The position numbers and the translations under genes were made by a program. This document shows positions 8,989 to 18,045 of a stretch of 64,000 bases of DNA, piece after piece (positions within the stretch are counted from its first letter, which is position 1; each line of letters begins with the position of its first letter). The notes under the pieces are model-generated. The model was not told the origin of the DNA. It searched no databases and worked only from the letters and a program-made list of their open reading frames with translations. This stretch comes from Rhizobium sp. BK650 (GTDB lineage: Bacteria > Pseudomonadota > Alphaproteobacteria > Rhizobiales > Rhizobiaceae): contig NZ_JACIBK010000017.1 of NCBI RefSeq assembly GCF_014195325.1, forward strand, positions 1 through 64,000, given 5' to 3'.

Positions 8989-10641
8989 ATGCCTGAAATC
9001 GTCTATGATGCGCTGGTAATCGGCTCCGGCGCGGCGGGTTCCTTCGCGGTCAAAGAGCTGACGGCCCAAGGACTGTCGGTGCTGCTGCTTGAGGCCGGCC
9101 CTGAAGTGGGGCCCGGGGATTTCGATCCCGCCCGCAAGAAAGAGCCTGCCAGCAGCATCAATATCTGGGAGCGGGCTCGGGCGACGATCAAGGGGCAGCC
9201 GATCCAGGCTCGGGCGGCGTTTTTCACCGAGCGCTTCAGCCATTTCTTCGTCAATGACCGCAAGAACCCGTATACGACGCCGAAGGGGGAACCTTTCCTC
9301 TGGATCCGTGGCCGGCAAGGCGGCGGACGGCTACACAGTTTCGGCCGGGTGCTGCTACGCTGGACCGACGACGATTTCAAGATCCGCTCGCGCATCGGAA
9401 AGGGCGTCGACTGGCCCATCTCCTATGAGGAGCTTGCGCCCTTCTACGACGAGGTGGAAGCCTATCTCGGGCTCTACGGCAATAGGGACAATGCGCCGAC
9501 CTTGCCGGACGGCATCTATGCGAAACCGGCAAGCCTGACGCCGGCAGAACAGACCTTCAAGCAGGCCGTCGAAGACCGCTGGCCGCAAAGGCGCGTGGTC
9601 TCTTGGCGCTACATCGCGCCGGATGCCGACCGCATGCCGCGGCCGCTACGGGAGGCAAAGGCGAGCGGCAGGCTGACAATCCGCTACGATGCTGTTGTTC
9701 GCCGCATCACCACGGATGACAACACTGGCCGAGCCACAGGCGCCGAATTCATCGATCGCAGCACCGGCAAGCGATCGACGGCCCGTGCTGCGACGGTGGT
9801 GCTTGCGGCCTCGCCGATCGAGAGCGTGCGGCTGCTCCTGAATTCGGCATCGACAAAACACCCCGAGGGGCTCGGAAACAGCTCAGGCGCCCTCGGGCGC
9901 TATTTCATGGACCAGCTTCCATGCCTTGCCTTCGGCTCCTTTTCAAAGGCGAAGGGTTGGGCGTCCGACCACTCCGCCCCGGTCGACCCGTTCTATAATC
10001 CGTCGGGCGGGATCTTCATTCCCCGCTTTGGCGAAGGCGATGCCGCCCGTGGTGATTTCGACTATCAGGGTAGCGTCGGTCGGGCACCGGTCTCCGCAGA
10101 GGCGGACGCCCGCCTCGCCTTCTTCGGCTTCGGCCGCATGCTGCCCTATGAAGACAACCGCATCACCCTCGATGCCAGCCGCAAGGACGCGTGGGGCATT
10201 CCCGTTCCACACATCCGCTGCGTCATGCAGGAAGAGGAGCAGCGGCTGCTTCGCCTTCAGGAGCAGACGCTGATCGCCATGGTCAAGGAGGTCGGCGGCG
10301 ACCTTGAGTTCATCGGTTCACCCACGGGCCTCAAGGAGATGGGCAAGGGCGCATTCCCCGAAGCCGACGCGTTCAGCCGCTTCATGTTCCGCACATGGTT
10401 CCGGAAGACCATGTGCATGGGTGCGGCGATCCATGAAACGGGGGGCGCACGCATGGGCGAAAGGCCGGAGAGCTCGGTGCTCAATCCTTACAACCAGCTC
10501 TGGGATGCGCCAAATGTTCTGGTCACCGATGCAAGCGCGTTCCCGGGCAGCGGGATCGCCGGTACGACGCTCACCGTCATGGCGCTGACGATGCGCGCTT
10601 GTCGGAACCTCGTCGCCGAGTGCCGGATAGCACAAGGGTAA
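8989..10641 (+). CDS. GMC family FAD-dependent oxidoreductase
   Basis: A 550-residue glucose-methanol-choline type flavoprotein. The N-terminal dinucleotide site GSGAAGS is at residues 12-18 with the ribose-binding glutamate in LLLEAG near 36. The active-site histidine lies in HETGGARMG near 484, and the C-terminal FAD/substrate segment reads DASAFPGSGIAGTT near 510-523. No signal peptide is seen, so it is probably cytoplasmic or membrane-peripheral. As the last gene of the isomerase-ABC operon it likely oxidises the imported sugar or glycoside, for example at C3; that position is inference from similar gene sets. Confidence 0.91.
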   Translation: MPEIVYDALVIGSGAAGSFAVKELTAQGLSVLLLEAGPEVGPGDFDPARKKEPASSINIWERARATIKGQPIQARAAFFTERFSHFFVNDRKNPYTTPKGEPFLWIRGRQGGGRLHSFGRVLLRWTDDDFKIRSRIGKGVDWPISYEELAPFYDEVEAYLGLYGNRDNAPTLPDGIYAKPASLTPAEQTFKQAVEDRWPQRRVVSWRYIAPDADRMPRPLREAKASGRLTIRYDAVVRRITTDDNTGRATGAEFIDRSTGKRSTARAATVVLAASPIESVRLLLNSASTKHPEGLGNSSGALGRYFMDQLPCLAFGSFSKAKGWASDHSAPVDPFYNPSGGIFIPRFGEGDAARGDFDYQGSVGRAPVSAEADARLAFFGFGRMLPYEDNRITLDASRKDAWGIPVPHIRCVMQEEEQRLLRLQEQTLIAMVKEVGGDLEFIGSPTGLKEMGKGAFPEADAFSRFMFRTWFRKTMCMGAAIHETGGARMGERPESSVLNPYNQLWDAPNVLVTDASAFPGSGIAGTTLTVMALTMRACRNLVAECRIAQG

Positions 10642-11045
10642 ACAGCCCATGTCGCGTTTTACGTCGCCTTAACTCGGGCTCTCGACACCACTTATGGTCC
10701 CGGCTGCTCGGTCGCACGCGCAATCGTGCGAAATCGATGATATCGTCACGCGCGGCGGTCGGATCCTTCCCTGTCCAGATGCCATCGAGCCGGAGCTTGA
10801 GAAGCTGCTCCCTTCACCTTCTTCAGTCTAACGCCGCGGTCCGACGCTCCTGCTTCCGTTCCGGCACTGAGCCCCCTTATTGACGTCCAGGAGAAATTTT
10901 ACAGCTTGAAGTTTTGAAACTAAGGGCTCAACGTTTCGCCTTGCCACATTCGGCGCCCGGCGTCCAAAAGACGCGCAATGAACGCTGTGGCTCAACAGTG
11001 GGTGCATTTCTCTAATCAGGCAACCGTGACGCAGTCGGAGGCCAC
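10642..11045. other. Intergenic region, no gene supported
   Basis: About 400 bases separate the GMC gene from the APC permease gene. Short open frames here show no recognisable motif. The promoter for the downstream permease should lie toward the right end, but I see no convincing consensus hexamers. Confidence 0.5.
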
Positions 11046-12473
11046 ATGCCGAGCACTGTTCAGAAACTTTCGCTTTCTTCCTTAACCGCGATGGTGGTCG
11101 GATCGATGGTCGGCGCCGGGATCTTTTCCCTACCGCGCACCTTCGGCGACGCGACCGGCCCGTTCGGCGCGATCGTGGCCTGGTGCATCGCAGGGGCGGG
11201 AATGTTTACTCTTGCTCACGTGTTCCGGGTGCTTGCGGAGCGCAAGCCGGATCTCGACGCGGGAGTTTACGCTTACGCACGGGCTGGTTTCGGTGATTAT
11301 GCCGGCTTTCTTTCAGCGCTCGGCTATTGGCTCGTTGGCTGCATTGCGGATGTATCGTACTGGGTGTTGATCAAGGCGACGCTCGGCGCCTTCTTTCCGG
11401 TCTTTGGCGACGGCAACACGGTTGCCGCGGTGCTTGTCTCTTCGCTAGGCCTATGGGGCTTCCACTTCATGATCCTGCGAGGCATCAAGGAAGCCGCATT
11501 CATCAATACCGTGGTCACGATAGCAAAAATTGTTCCCATTGTGATCTTCATAGTCATCCTGCTCGCCGCGTTCGATACCGAACTCTTTCGCGCCAATTTT
11601 TGGGGCGGCGCGGGGATGCCTGAGGCGAGCTTGTTCGAGCAAGTCCGTGCCACCATGCCGATCACAGTTTTTGTGTTCATCGGCGTAGAGGGCGCAAGCG
11701 TCTATTCGCGCTACGCTCGCAGTCGTAGCGAAGTAGGCGTGGCCACTTCGCTTGGCTTCGCAGGCGTTCTGGGTTTGATGGTGCTGGTAACGCTGCTGCC
11801 CTACGCCACGCTTGAACGACCGGAAATTGCGGGCATGCGGCAACCCTCCATGGCTTCTGTGCTGGAATCCCTCGTCGGCCCATGGGGCTCCGTCTTCGTC
11901 AGTGTGGGTTTGATCGTTTCCGTGCTCGGAGCGTATCTGGCGTGGTCGCTGATTTGCGTCGAGGTGATCTTCTGCGCAGCCAAGAATGGAGACATGCCAC
12001 GCGTTCTCGCCCAAGAAAACAGCAACGAGGTTCCTGCTGCCGCCCTCTGGTTGAGCAATGGCGTGATCCAGCTCTTCCTTATCAGCACGCTGTTCTCTAA
12101 TGACGCATTTCGCTTGATGGTAGAGCTGACGAGCGCGATGGTGCTAGTCCCATACCTGCTTGTTGCGTCCTATGGTCTCCTCCTCGCCCGACGTGGGGAG
12201 ACCTATGAGCTCAGGCCGGAAGAGCGGCGTCGCGATCTGATACTCGCGGGTGCCGCCACCGTTTACACTGCATTCATGATCTACGCGGGTGGGCTGAAGT
12301 TGCTGCTTCTGTCTACCATCCTCTACGCGATTGGAACGGTTCTACATCTCTACACAAGGCGCGAACAGAAAAAGCCTCTGTTCAAACCCCGAGAATGGCT
12401 CGTCTTCATGGTTGCGGCGGCCGGATGCATTTTTGGCATCTACGGTCTCGTGACGGGCTACATCACCCTATGA
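11046..12473 (+). CDS. APC family basic amino acid/polyamine antiporter (ArcD-like)
   Basis: A 475-residue inner-membrane transporter with about 12 helices. The N-terminal VVGSMVGAGIFSLPRTFG near residues 17-34 is the helix-1 substrate-binding signature of the APC superfamily, and VFIGVEGASVYSRYARSR near 210-227 is typical of the arginine:ornithine/lysine antiporter branch. No arc pathway enzyme genes are adjacent; instead a DUF1269 protein and an HdeD-like protein follow, suggesting use in acid or general stress. A broken second copy of the same 5' end lies about 290 bases downstream (12767 on). The substrate is inferred from family only. Confidence 0.88.
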   Translation: MPSTVQKLSLSSLTAMVVGSMVGAGIFSLPRTFGDATGPFGAIVAWCIAGAGMFTLAHVFRVLAERKPDLDAGVYAYARAGFGDYAGFLSALGYWLVGCIADVSYWVLIKATLGAFFPVFGDGNTVAAVLVSSLGLWGFHFMILRGIKEAAFINTVVTIAKIVPIVIFIVILLAAFDTELFRANFWGGAGMPEASLFEQVRATMPITVFVFIGVEGASVYSRYARSRSEVGVATSLGFAGVLGLMVLVTLLPYATLERPEIAGMRQPSMASVLESLVGPWGSVFVSVGLIVSVLGAYLAWSLICVEVIFCAAKNGDMPRVLAQENSNEVPAAALWLSNGVIQLFLISTLFSNDAFRLMVELTSAMVLVPYLLVASYGLLLARRGETYELRPEERRRDLILAGAATVYTAFMIYAGGLKLLLLSTILYAIGTVLHLYTRREQKKPLFKPREWLVFMVAAAGCIFGIYGLVTGYITL

Positions 12474-12766
12474 AAATTAAGAGATTCCGGCAGTCATAGC
12501 TCCACCGCTGATCCAACCCGCGCACTGCGGTGCGCGTGACTTCACGCTGGCGCTACAACGGGCGAATTAGTTCCCTCTGGAAATTTCGCAAACTGCACGC
12601 TAATATTGCGATCGATGAATTATGCGTTATAGAAGTAGCGCCCCTGGAAACCCGCTTCAAACCATAAGTGAGCTCCAGAGTTCATCCGGCATCACCAAAG
12701 GCTACACCAAATCGGCGTCCACACCTGTGCGGATGCCGATACAGGTGAATCCGGGGAGTTTGTTTC
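12474..12766. other. Intergenic region with a 7-base-pair hairpin
   Basis: The only structure seen is a perfect stem of 7 pairs (12519-12525 with 12530-12536, loop TGCG) 46 bases after the APC stop. It lacks a T-tract, so it may be a weak terminator or an mRNA end stabiliser. Nothing coding is recognisable in the rest. Confidence 0.4.
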
Positions 12767-12927
12767 ATGACGGTCAAGGCTGAGCAGAAGCAATCCCTAT
12801 GTGCTTCCATCGCAAATCGTTGTCGGGTCCGCCGTCAGTGCCAGCATGGTCTTGCGTGCAACATCATAAGGCGACGTCCAGGCGATCGCCGCCTGGTGCA
12901 TGGTGGGCGGCGGCCCTCGTTTCAGGA
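12767..12927 (+). pseudogene. Remnant of a second ArcD-like APC transporter 5' end
   Basis: The ATG at 12767 opens a reading frame beginning MTVKAEQKQSL, matching the start of ArcD-like proteins. After a frameshift, another frame reads VVGSAVSASM and then, past a stop, QAIAAWCMVGGG. These line up in order with VVGSMVGAG and GAIVAWCIAGAG of the intact antiporter encoded upstream. The rest of the gene is missing. It is therefore a decayed, truncated paralogue, about 160 bases long, left just ahead of the DUF1269 gene, whose transcription may use its old promoter. Confidence 0.7.
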
Positions 12928-13030
12928 GGTATTGTTACCCGCAACGGGATCCTCTTACGGCCCATACGCCCAAGCCGGCCGGCGCCCACGCATCGAGAAC
13001 TTCGCAACTCAAGGAGAAGGAAGGTTACTC

Positions 13031-13525
13031 ATGTCTAGCCTAATTTCCATTATCTATCCGAGCGAAGATAAAGCCGAAGAAGTCCGCAAGCGCTTGATCG
13101 AACTGCAGAGAGAATATTTGCTGACGTTGGGTGACGCCGTCATCGCAACGAAGACGGACAGCGGCAAGGTCAAGTTGAACCAACTGATCAACTTGACCGC
13201 CTCTGGTGCCGCGTCAGGTAGCTTCTGGGGATTGCTTGTCGGCGTGCTGTTCCTCAATCCGCTGATCGGGGTGGCCGTCGGCGCAGCATCCGGTGCAATA
13301 AGCGGCGCGCTGAGCGACGTCGGCATCAATGACAACTTCATGAAGGAACTTGCCCGCGGCCTTCAGCCAGGCAATGCGGCGCTGTTCATTTTGGCGAAGG
13401 AAATGACTGAAGATAAGGTGCTGAAGGAGCTATCTCCGTTTGGCGGAACCGTTCTGAGGACCTCTCTCGATGAGAGTAAGGAACAGCTCCTAAGGGACGC
13501 CTTACAGCAAGCGAGCGTTGCGTAG
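13031..13525 (+). CDS. DUF1269 family membrane protein
   Basis: A 164-residue protein. The N-terminal SSLISIIYPSEDKAEEVRKR and the GDAVIATK stretch are typical of DUF1269. A glycine/alanine-rich hydrophobic hairpin (FWGLLVGVLFLNPLIGVAVG, about residues 66-85, then AASGAISGALSDVGI) suggests membrane insertion, and the C-terminal part is soluble. The ATG at 13031 follows an AAGGAGAAGG site; the longer frame upstream runs through an APC pseudogene. Function is unknown; the family is often found among stress and membrane genes in rhizobia. Confidence 0.88.
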   Translation: MSSLISIIYPSEDKAEEVRKRLIELQREYLLTLGDAVIATKTDSGKVKLNQLINLTASGAASGSFWGLLVGVLFLNPLIGVAVGAASGAISGALSDVGINDNFMKELARGLQPGNAALFILAKEMTEDKVLKELSPFGGTVLRTSLDESKEQLLRDALQQASVA

Positions 13526-13745
13526 TCCCTCTCGTGCTGCCGGCATACTGAACCGATCCGGCAGACATGGTTGAGAGGACCGAGACCGCGATTTCCTGGG
13601 ATCGGAGGCGACCTGGGGAGGAGACACATGCGTGTTCAGAGTGCCACAGCAACCTTCGTTTGTCCGAAACCACGCGGGACGCGCGTACACTCTTTGAGCG
13701 TATCTATACCTTTCTATCCAGCACTCACCCGGTCGGAGAAGAGTC

Positions 13746-14384
13746 GTGGTAAAAGGAAACGGAATTAACGCGGTATCCAGCGCGTCCCACGACACCCCTC
13801 CGGCATCAGTTCGCGCCGTGCTGGGCGGCGTTATGCTTCTGGCCGGGTTGGTCGTGCTGACGGATGTGGCGTTTGCATCGGTCGTTACTGCGGGCTTTAT
13901 CGGAACCGCTGCAATATTTATCGGTACATTCGAAATTGCCTACGCCTGGTGGGCGAGAAGGTGGGGTGCGCTGTTATGGCAAACGTTGCTAGGATTACTA
14001 TACATCGCCCTTGGATTGATGCTCACCAATATCGTCGGCTCGCGGGCGATGGAGATTCTGACAAACGTCGCAGCCCGGTCCCTACGCACACAAGAATTAT
14101 TGCAAAGCTACACGATAGGTCTGCTGTTTATCTTCTCAGGCATCGTCCGAATCCTGATTAGCATACGCCATTGGCGAGAGGCAGGGTGGACCATGATGTT
14201 GGCGGGCGTCTTTGGCGCCGGCGCAGGGCTTCTCATCCTGGCCGACTTTCCATGGATGGGGCTTTGGATCCTCGCCGTCTTGCTTGGTATGGATTTTTTC
14301 GTCCACGGGGTTGCCTGGCTGAGGTTTTCTTATTTTCCTCGGCCTGACTCGGCTCCAAACGATCCAGCATCACCATCCGCGTAA
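13746..14384 (+). CDS. HdeD/DUF308 family membrane protein
   Basis: A 212-residue, mostly hydrophobic protein with about six membrane segments arranged in the paired-helix repeats of DUF308, to which the E. coli acid-resistance membrane protein HdeD belongs. FIGTFEIAYAWWARRWGALLWQ near residues 57-78 and LLFIFSGIVRILISIRHW near 122-139 are characteristic positions. The GTG start at 13746 follows GAAGAG. It lies among other envelope/stress genes (DUF1269 upstream). A role in acid or membrane stress is inferred from the family. Confidence 0.85.
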   Translation: MVKGNGINAVSSASHDTPPASVRAVLGGVMLLAGLVVLTDVAFASVVTAGFIGTAAIFIGTFEIAYAWWARRWGALLWQTLLGLLYIALGLMLTNIVGSRAMEILTNVAARSLRTQELLQSYTIGLLFIFSGIVRILISIRHWREAGWTMMLAGVFGAGAGLLILADFPWMGLWILAVLLGMDFFVHGVAWLRFSYFPRPDSAPNDPASPSA

Positions 14385-14445
14385 TCGGCTCCACCTCCAA
14401 GCCGAGCACTCCGAAAGCCGCCTGCTGTATAGATGCTAAAGGTGC

Positions 14446-14922
14446 TTACTTCACGTCCATACGAATTACACGTCCGGAAGCGGTAACCGTGCATTTGAGA
14501 ATGTAGTGCCGGGTGGCCATCGTCAGCAGCCAGGTAGGACCAGTTCGCTTTGCTGCTTTGACAACGCTCGCACCACCTCGAGCGCTCCGGTATCGATCGG
14601 CCCGTCGGCTGCACGCACTTAGAGCGCGAGGCGGGACCTTGCTCAGATCCGGCGGCGACGCAAGCGAAGTTTGGCCGCATGCAGACGGCTTCAACCGATC
14701 GATACGTGCGTACCGCCCGTTCTCAACATGCACCCCAACGCAAGTGCCGGTCTCGTCATTCCACCACGTGCTCCCGACGTGTTCGTAGCCACGCTCCTGC
14801 ATCTCGGATTCGGAGCCCTTCGCACGCGAACCGACGAGATCGGCGATGTCGTTCGGTGCGGCAGCGAAGGCCGAGATAGAAAATGACCAAAAGATTGTCG
14901 CAAAGCCCAATATGCTTCTCAT
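14446..14922 (-). CDS. Small secreted hypothetical protein
   Basis: A 158-residue protein with a clear signal peptide (SILGFATIFWSFSISAFAAA, residues 3-22). The predicted mature N-terminal portion, with ADLVGSRAKGSESEMQERGY then WWNDETGTCVGVHVENGRY, resembles a small periplasmic domain seen in several proteobacterial proteins. It carries two cysteines there and one near the C-terminus (YILKCTVT). It is convergent with the HdeD-like gene. I do not recognise a defined function; export to the periplasm is the only firm statement. Confidence 0.7.
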   Translation of the reverse strand: MRSILGFATIFWSFSISAFAAAPNDIADLVGSRAKGSESEMQERGYEHVGSTWWNDETGTCVGVHVENGRYARIDRLKPSACGQTSLASPPDLSKVPPRALSACSRRADRYRSARGGASVVKAAKRTGPTWLLTMATRHYILKCTVTASGRVIRMDVK

Positions 14923-15137
14923 GGAGTTCTCCTTGCTAACCTCTTCTGACTGGAAGTGTTGCGGTCCGCGGTTACCACAGTGAACGATAAACTGCCTTCA
15001 GCCCCTCGCCTGATGCATAAAAAGTTAACTTAAGATGGCCGATCCCCACCCTTGGCGGATCACGGTGTTTCACCATTGACCAAAGGGCGCCGAGCCGCGC
15101 TTTTGGGCCGGCCGCTTCGGCCGATTGCTTCACGCCC

Positions 15138-16856
15138 TCATCCGCCTCGGTTTGCGCCCGGCGTCTCTTCGCCCGCTTCCGCTACGTCGGCCGCGATCTT
15201 TTGCGCCAGATGCCGCTTCACCTGGGCAATTTGGCCGGCCGACCATCCTTGCACGTCGCTGACCGCAATCCAGGCGTCGACATAGTGCTCCGGTGCATAT
15301 ACGTGGCCGTAGCCGATCGGCGTCGTCGTCGCCATCGCCATGTCGACAGCCAACTGCAACATGCTCACGACGGGATACCAGCGCAACTCCGGTGATACAT
15401 CTGGCCCCCGCGCCCCCACCATCCAGTCGGGCATCCGGTAAAAATCGCGAAAGTCGAAGAAGGTGACAGGGTCGCTGGCATACTGCAGATAGACGATGCG
15501 CATTATTCCCCAGGGCGCGTCTGGCGGCAGCTTGGATCCCTCCTGGTTCATGAATCGCACAAAGGAGCCGTCGCGATACTGCGGCAGCCACGCAGGCGAA
15601 TCGGCGACCCTGTTTTCGGTGACCGAGCGCCACAATTTGTTCTCGAACGGCGGACCGCTCCACAAGGCTCCGTTGATCGGATCGCCGAGCATTTCCAAAA
15701 GTTCCACGGACTTTTCGGAGTTAAGCGAGCCGAGGCTGAGGCCGTGAACATAAAGCTTTGGCCTGTGCTCTCTGGGAAGAGTGGTCCAATAGTTGTAAAT
15801 TTGGACAAAAAGAGCGCGAGCAGCGTTCGCACCGTACTCCGGCTCGATGATCAACGACAGCGGACTGGAAAGATAGGAATATTGGAGCGCGACGCTGGCA
15901 ACATCGCCATCGTGCAAGTACTCGACGCTGTCAATTGCTGCCGGGTCGATCCACCCCGTACCGGTCGGGGTTATGACGACAAGAATGGACCGGTCGAAGC
16001 CATGGGCACGTTTCAGTTCCTCCAATGCGAGTTTTGCCCGTTGCTCTGTGGTTTCGGCGGCTCGCAAACCGACGTAAACGCGAATAGGCTCACGTGCGCT
16101 TCGGCCGGTAATGACGCTTATGTCGGACCCCGACGGTCCTGAACCGACGAATTCCCGGCCTGCGCGTCCAAGTTCGTTCCATTTGAGAAATGAAGCCTTG
16201 CTGCCGGTCTTGAATGGTTCGGTGGGTTGGAGGCGTTCCGGCTCGATGAAGGCATCATATTCCTCGAAGGACGCATCGAGCATGTGGAAAACATAACGGA
16301 CGAGCAGCCCGTTCGCGACGGCCCAGAACAGGACGACCGCAGCGGCGAAGCCGATGACTTGCGAGACCCTCCGTGGGAAGAAACGGCGCAACGTTCTAGA
16401 AATAAAGCCAAACACGAACCGGAACAGTTGCGCTAAGGCCACGACCGATAGAAAGGTAGCCGCTGCGACCGTGCTGACCTGAAGCGGCTCGGCGCTCGCG
16501 ACAGGCTCGAGCTCCATGAACTTGCGAATGGAATTCTGCCACTCAGCCGTCCGCCACAGGACAGTGGCCGCGACAAGAGCACACAAGACTGCGACGGCAA
16601 GCCCGAGCTTATGTTGGAAGCTCGCGCGCGGCTCCGGCAGTTCCATATATCGCCACAGTGTCCGGCAAAGGACGCCAATGCCGTAACCGGCGGCAAAACA
16701 AATTCCTGAAAGTACGCCCTGAGTCAAAAAGGTGCGCGGAATGAGTGTTGGGGTAAGCGACGCCACGAAGAACAGCGTGCCCAGAAACAGCCCGCAGCTC
16801 GAATGGGTCCAAAATTCAGAAAGGTTCCAACGCTTAGGCTGATCTATTTTCCTCAT
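15138..16856 (-). CDS. Membrane-anchored alpha/beta-hydrolase family protein
   Basis: This protein of about 572 residues has several N-terminal membrane segments (residues about 20-190) and a large C-terminal region with the alpha/beta-hydrolase nucleophile elbow in YVHGLSLGS near residue 375, where serine would be catalytic. It matches the bacterial alpha/beta-hydrolase family formerly called DUF2319. The ATG at 16856 has a GAGGAAAG site; an ATG nine codons upstream is also possible. Substrate is unknown; lipid or ester hydrolysis at the membrane is a reasonable guess. It sits alone between two convergent or divergent small genes in the envelope/stress block. Confidence 0.82.
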   Translation of the reverse strand: MRKIDQPKRWNLSEFWTHSSCGLFLGTLFFVASLTPTLIPRTFLTQGVLSGICFAAGYGIGVLCRTLWRYMELPEPRASFQHKLGLAVAVLCALVAATVLWRTAEWQNSIRKFMELEPVASAEPLQVSTVAAATFLSVVALAQLFRFVFGFISRTLRRFFPRRVSQVIGFAAAVVLFWAVANGLLVRYVFHMLDASFEEYDAFIEPERLQPTEPFKTGSKASFLKWNELGRAGREFVGSGPSGSDISVITGRSAREPIRVYVGLRAAETTEQRAKLALEELKRAHGFDRSILVVITPTGTGWIDPAAIDSVEYLHDGDVASVALQYSYLSSPLSLIIEPEYGANAARALFVQIYNYWTTLPREHRPKLYVHGLSLGSLNSEKSVELLEMLGDPINGALWSGPPFENKLWRSVTENRVADSPAWLPQYRDGSFVRFMNQEGSKLPPDAPWGIMRIVYLQYASDPVTFFDFRDFYRMPDWMVGARGPDVSPELRWYPVVSMLQLAVDMAMATTTPIGYGHVYAPEHYVDAWIAVSDVQGWSAGQIAQVKRHLAQKIAADVAEAGEETPGANRGG

Positions 16857-17054
16857 GCGCCATCTTTCCTCATTTACAGGCACATCAGCATGACCCCCGG
16901 ACTATGCCCGATCCAATCTGCCGCATAGGCTGGCGGATGATTCCAGGAAGATCCGCGACGCCGTGAACGTCGTCTCTGCAAAGCAGCCGCGACAGGCGGT
17001 ATATATCCTCCCCGCTATTTCCAAACCGGGCGCGTGGACACGCATACCGATTTT

Positions 17055-17085
17055 TTGCAATAGACGCGCGGATTTGTTGTATAGT
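17055..17085 (+). promoter_or_regulatory. Possible promoter of DUF3611-like gene
   Basis: TTGCAA at 17055 and TATAGT at 17080 lie upstream of the gene at 17147 with 19 bases between, which is longer than the usual 17, so the promoter would be weak or regulated. Judged by eye only. Confidence 0.3.
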
Positions 17086-17146
17086 GTAGCAGGAGCCGGT
17101 CTCGGTTGCACGACCCCGGCACGCAAGTTCAGCCAGAGGCATGAAC

Positions 17147-17740
17147 ATGTCGAAATCGATTGCAGGCAGTGGCCTTGCCGGAGCATTTTCGAGGACAGGT
17201 TGGATTGGCTTTTGGATGCAGATTGCCATCTGCCTGATATCTTCTGCGCTGACGGTCTATATTTTCGTGCTCGATCGAGATCCTAGTCTGGCAACACGTG
17301 GGGGGTTGACCCTGGTCAAGTACCTGACTGTTGCAAGCTTGCTGGTCCTGACATTTACAACGATCTGGTCCTACAGATACACCGTTCTCGCAGGCCGTAT
17401 TTCTGACCCCGGTCGCCGTCCCTCGGCATCCTCGGTTCGGCGAACGGCTGGGGTGGGTGTCGCCGCGAGCATGATTGGCGTTGTTCTTTCGATGCTGATC
17501 ATGTCGTTTGAGGTGATCCAGCTCTTTCTACATTTTCTCCGTGCGCCCAAAGCCGGTGTTCCTGTCGTCCAGACTACCGGTGGCCCGGCCACCTGGGTGT
17601 CGGCAGGCGATATTCTTAACTTGGCGGTCATCATTCTTATTACGTTTGTTGAGATCATCGTGCTTTCGTTCAGTCTTTGGCTGCTATTCCGCGCGTCGAT
17701 CACTTCAGCAGAATATCCTTGTCCTCAAACTTCGGAGTGA
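17147..17740 (+). CDS. DUF3611-like integral membrane protein
   Basis: A protein of about 197 residues with four predicted membrane helices (near residues 20-40, 60-80, 100-125 and 155-185). The pattern, beginning with an FSRTGWIGFWMQI segment followed by LVKYLTVASLL, resembles DUF3611 proteins, some of which are related to chloroplast Tic21-type membrane proteins. The ATG at 17147 is preferred to 17141 because AGAGG then has normal spacing. It is divergent from the membrane hydrolase gene. No function can be assigned. Confidence 0.72.
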   Translation: MSKSIAGSGLAGAFSRTGWIGFWMQIAICLISSALTVYIFVLDRDPSLATRGGLTLVKYLTVASLLVLTFTTIWSYRYTVLAGRISDPGRRPSASSVRRTAGVGVAASMIGVVLSMLIMSFEVIQLFLHFLRAPKAGVPVVQTTGGPATWVSAGDILNLAVIILITFVEIIVLSFSLWLLFRASITSAEYPCPQTSE

Positions 17741-18045
17741 CCCGCCATCGCGCGGTAGGGGGGCATCCTGCCCGTGCCGCATTGCTGCCTCCAGTATCGA
17801 CACAGCCCGCAGGAACTCGACATAGCGGCACCGCGACGCGGGCGTGTGATGAGGCAGGCTCGGCAGCGGGAAGCTATCATAGTGCTTTCCCGGGCGTCGT
17901 TGCAGTGATAGCGGCACAATACTATCAGAAGCAGTTCGGCAACCTTGGGCGGAGGCTGCGTCAATCGCGGTCGTCGCATTCAACATTTCACTCACATAGT
18001 TCAGGCTTGCCGCGAGTGACGATCGTCGCAACCGCGGGCACAAGC
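17741..18045. other. Gap between convergent genes, nothing supported
   Basis: About 305 bases between the 3' ends of the DUF3611-like and protease genes. No coding sequence, repeat or clear terminator is recognisable. Confidence 0.45.

Noticed and set aside
10599..10883. 94-codon plus-strand frame at the end of the GMC gene
   Set aside because: Overlaps the GMC 3' end in another frame and is Arg/Ser-rich without motifs.
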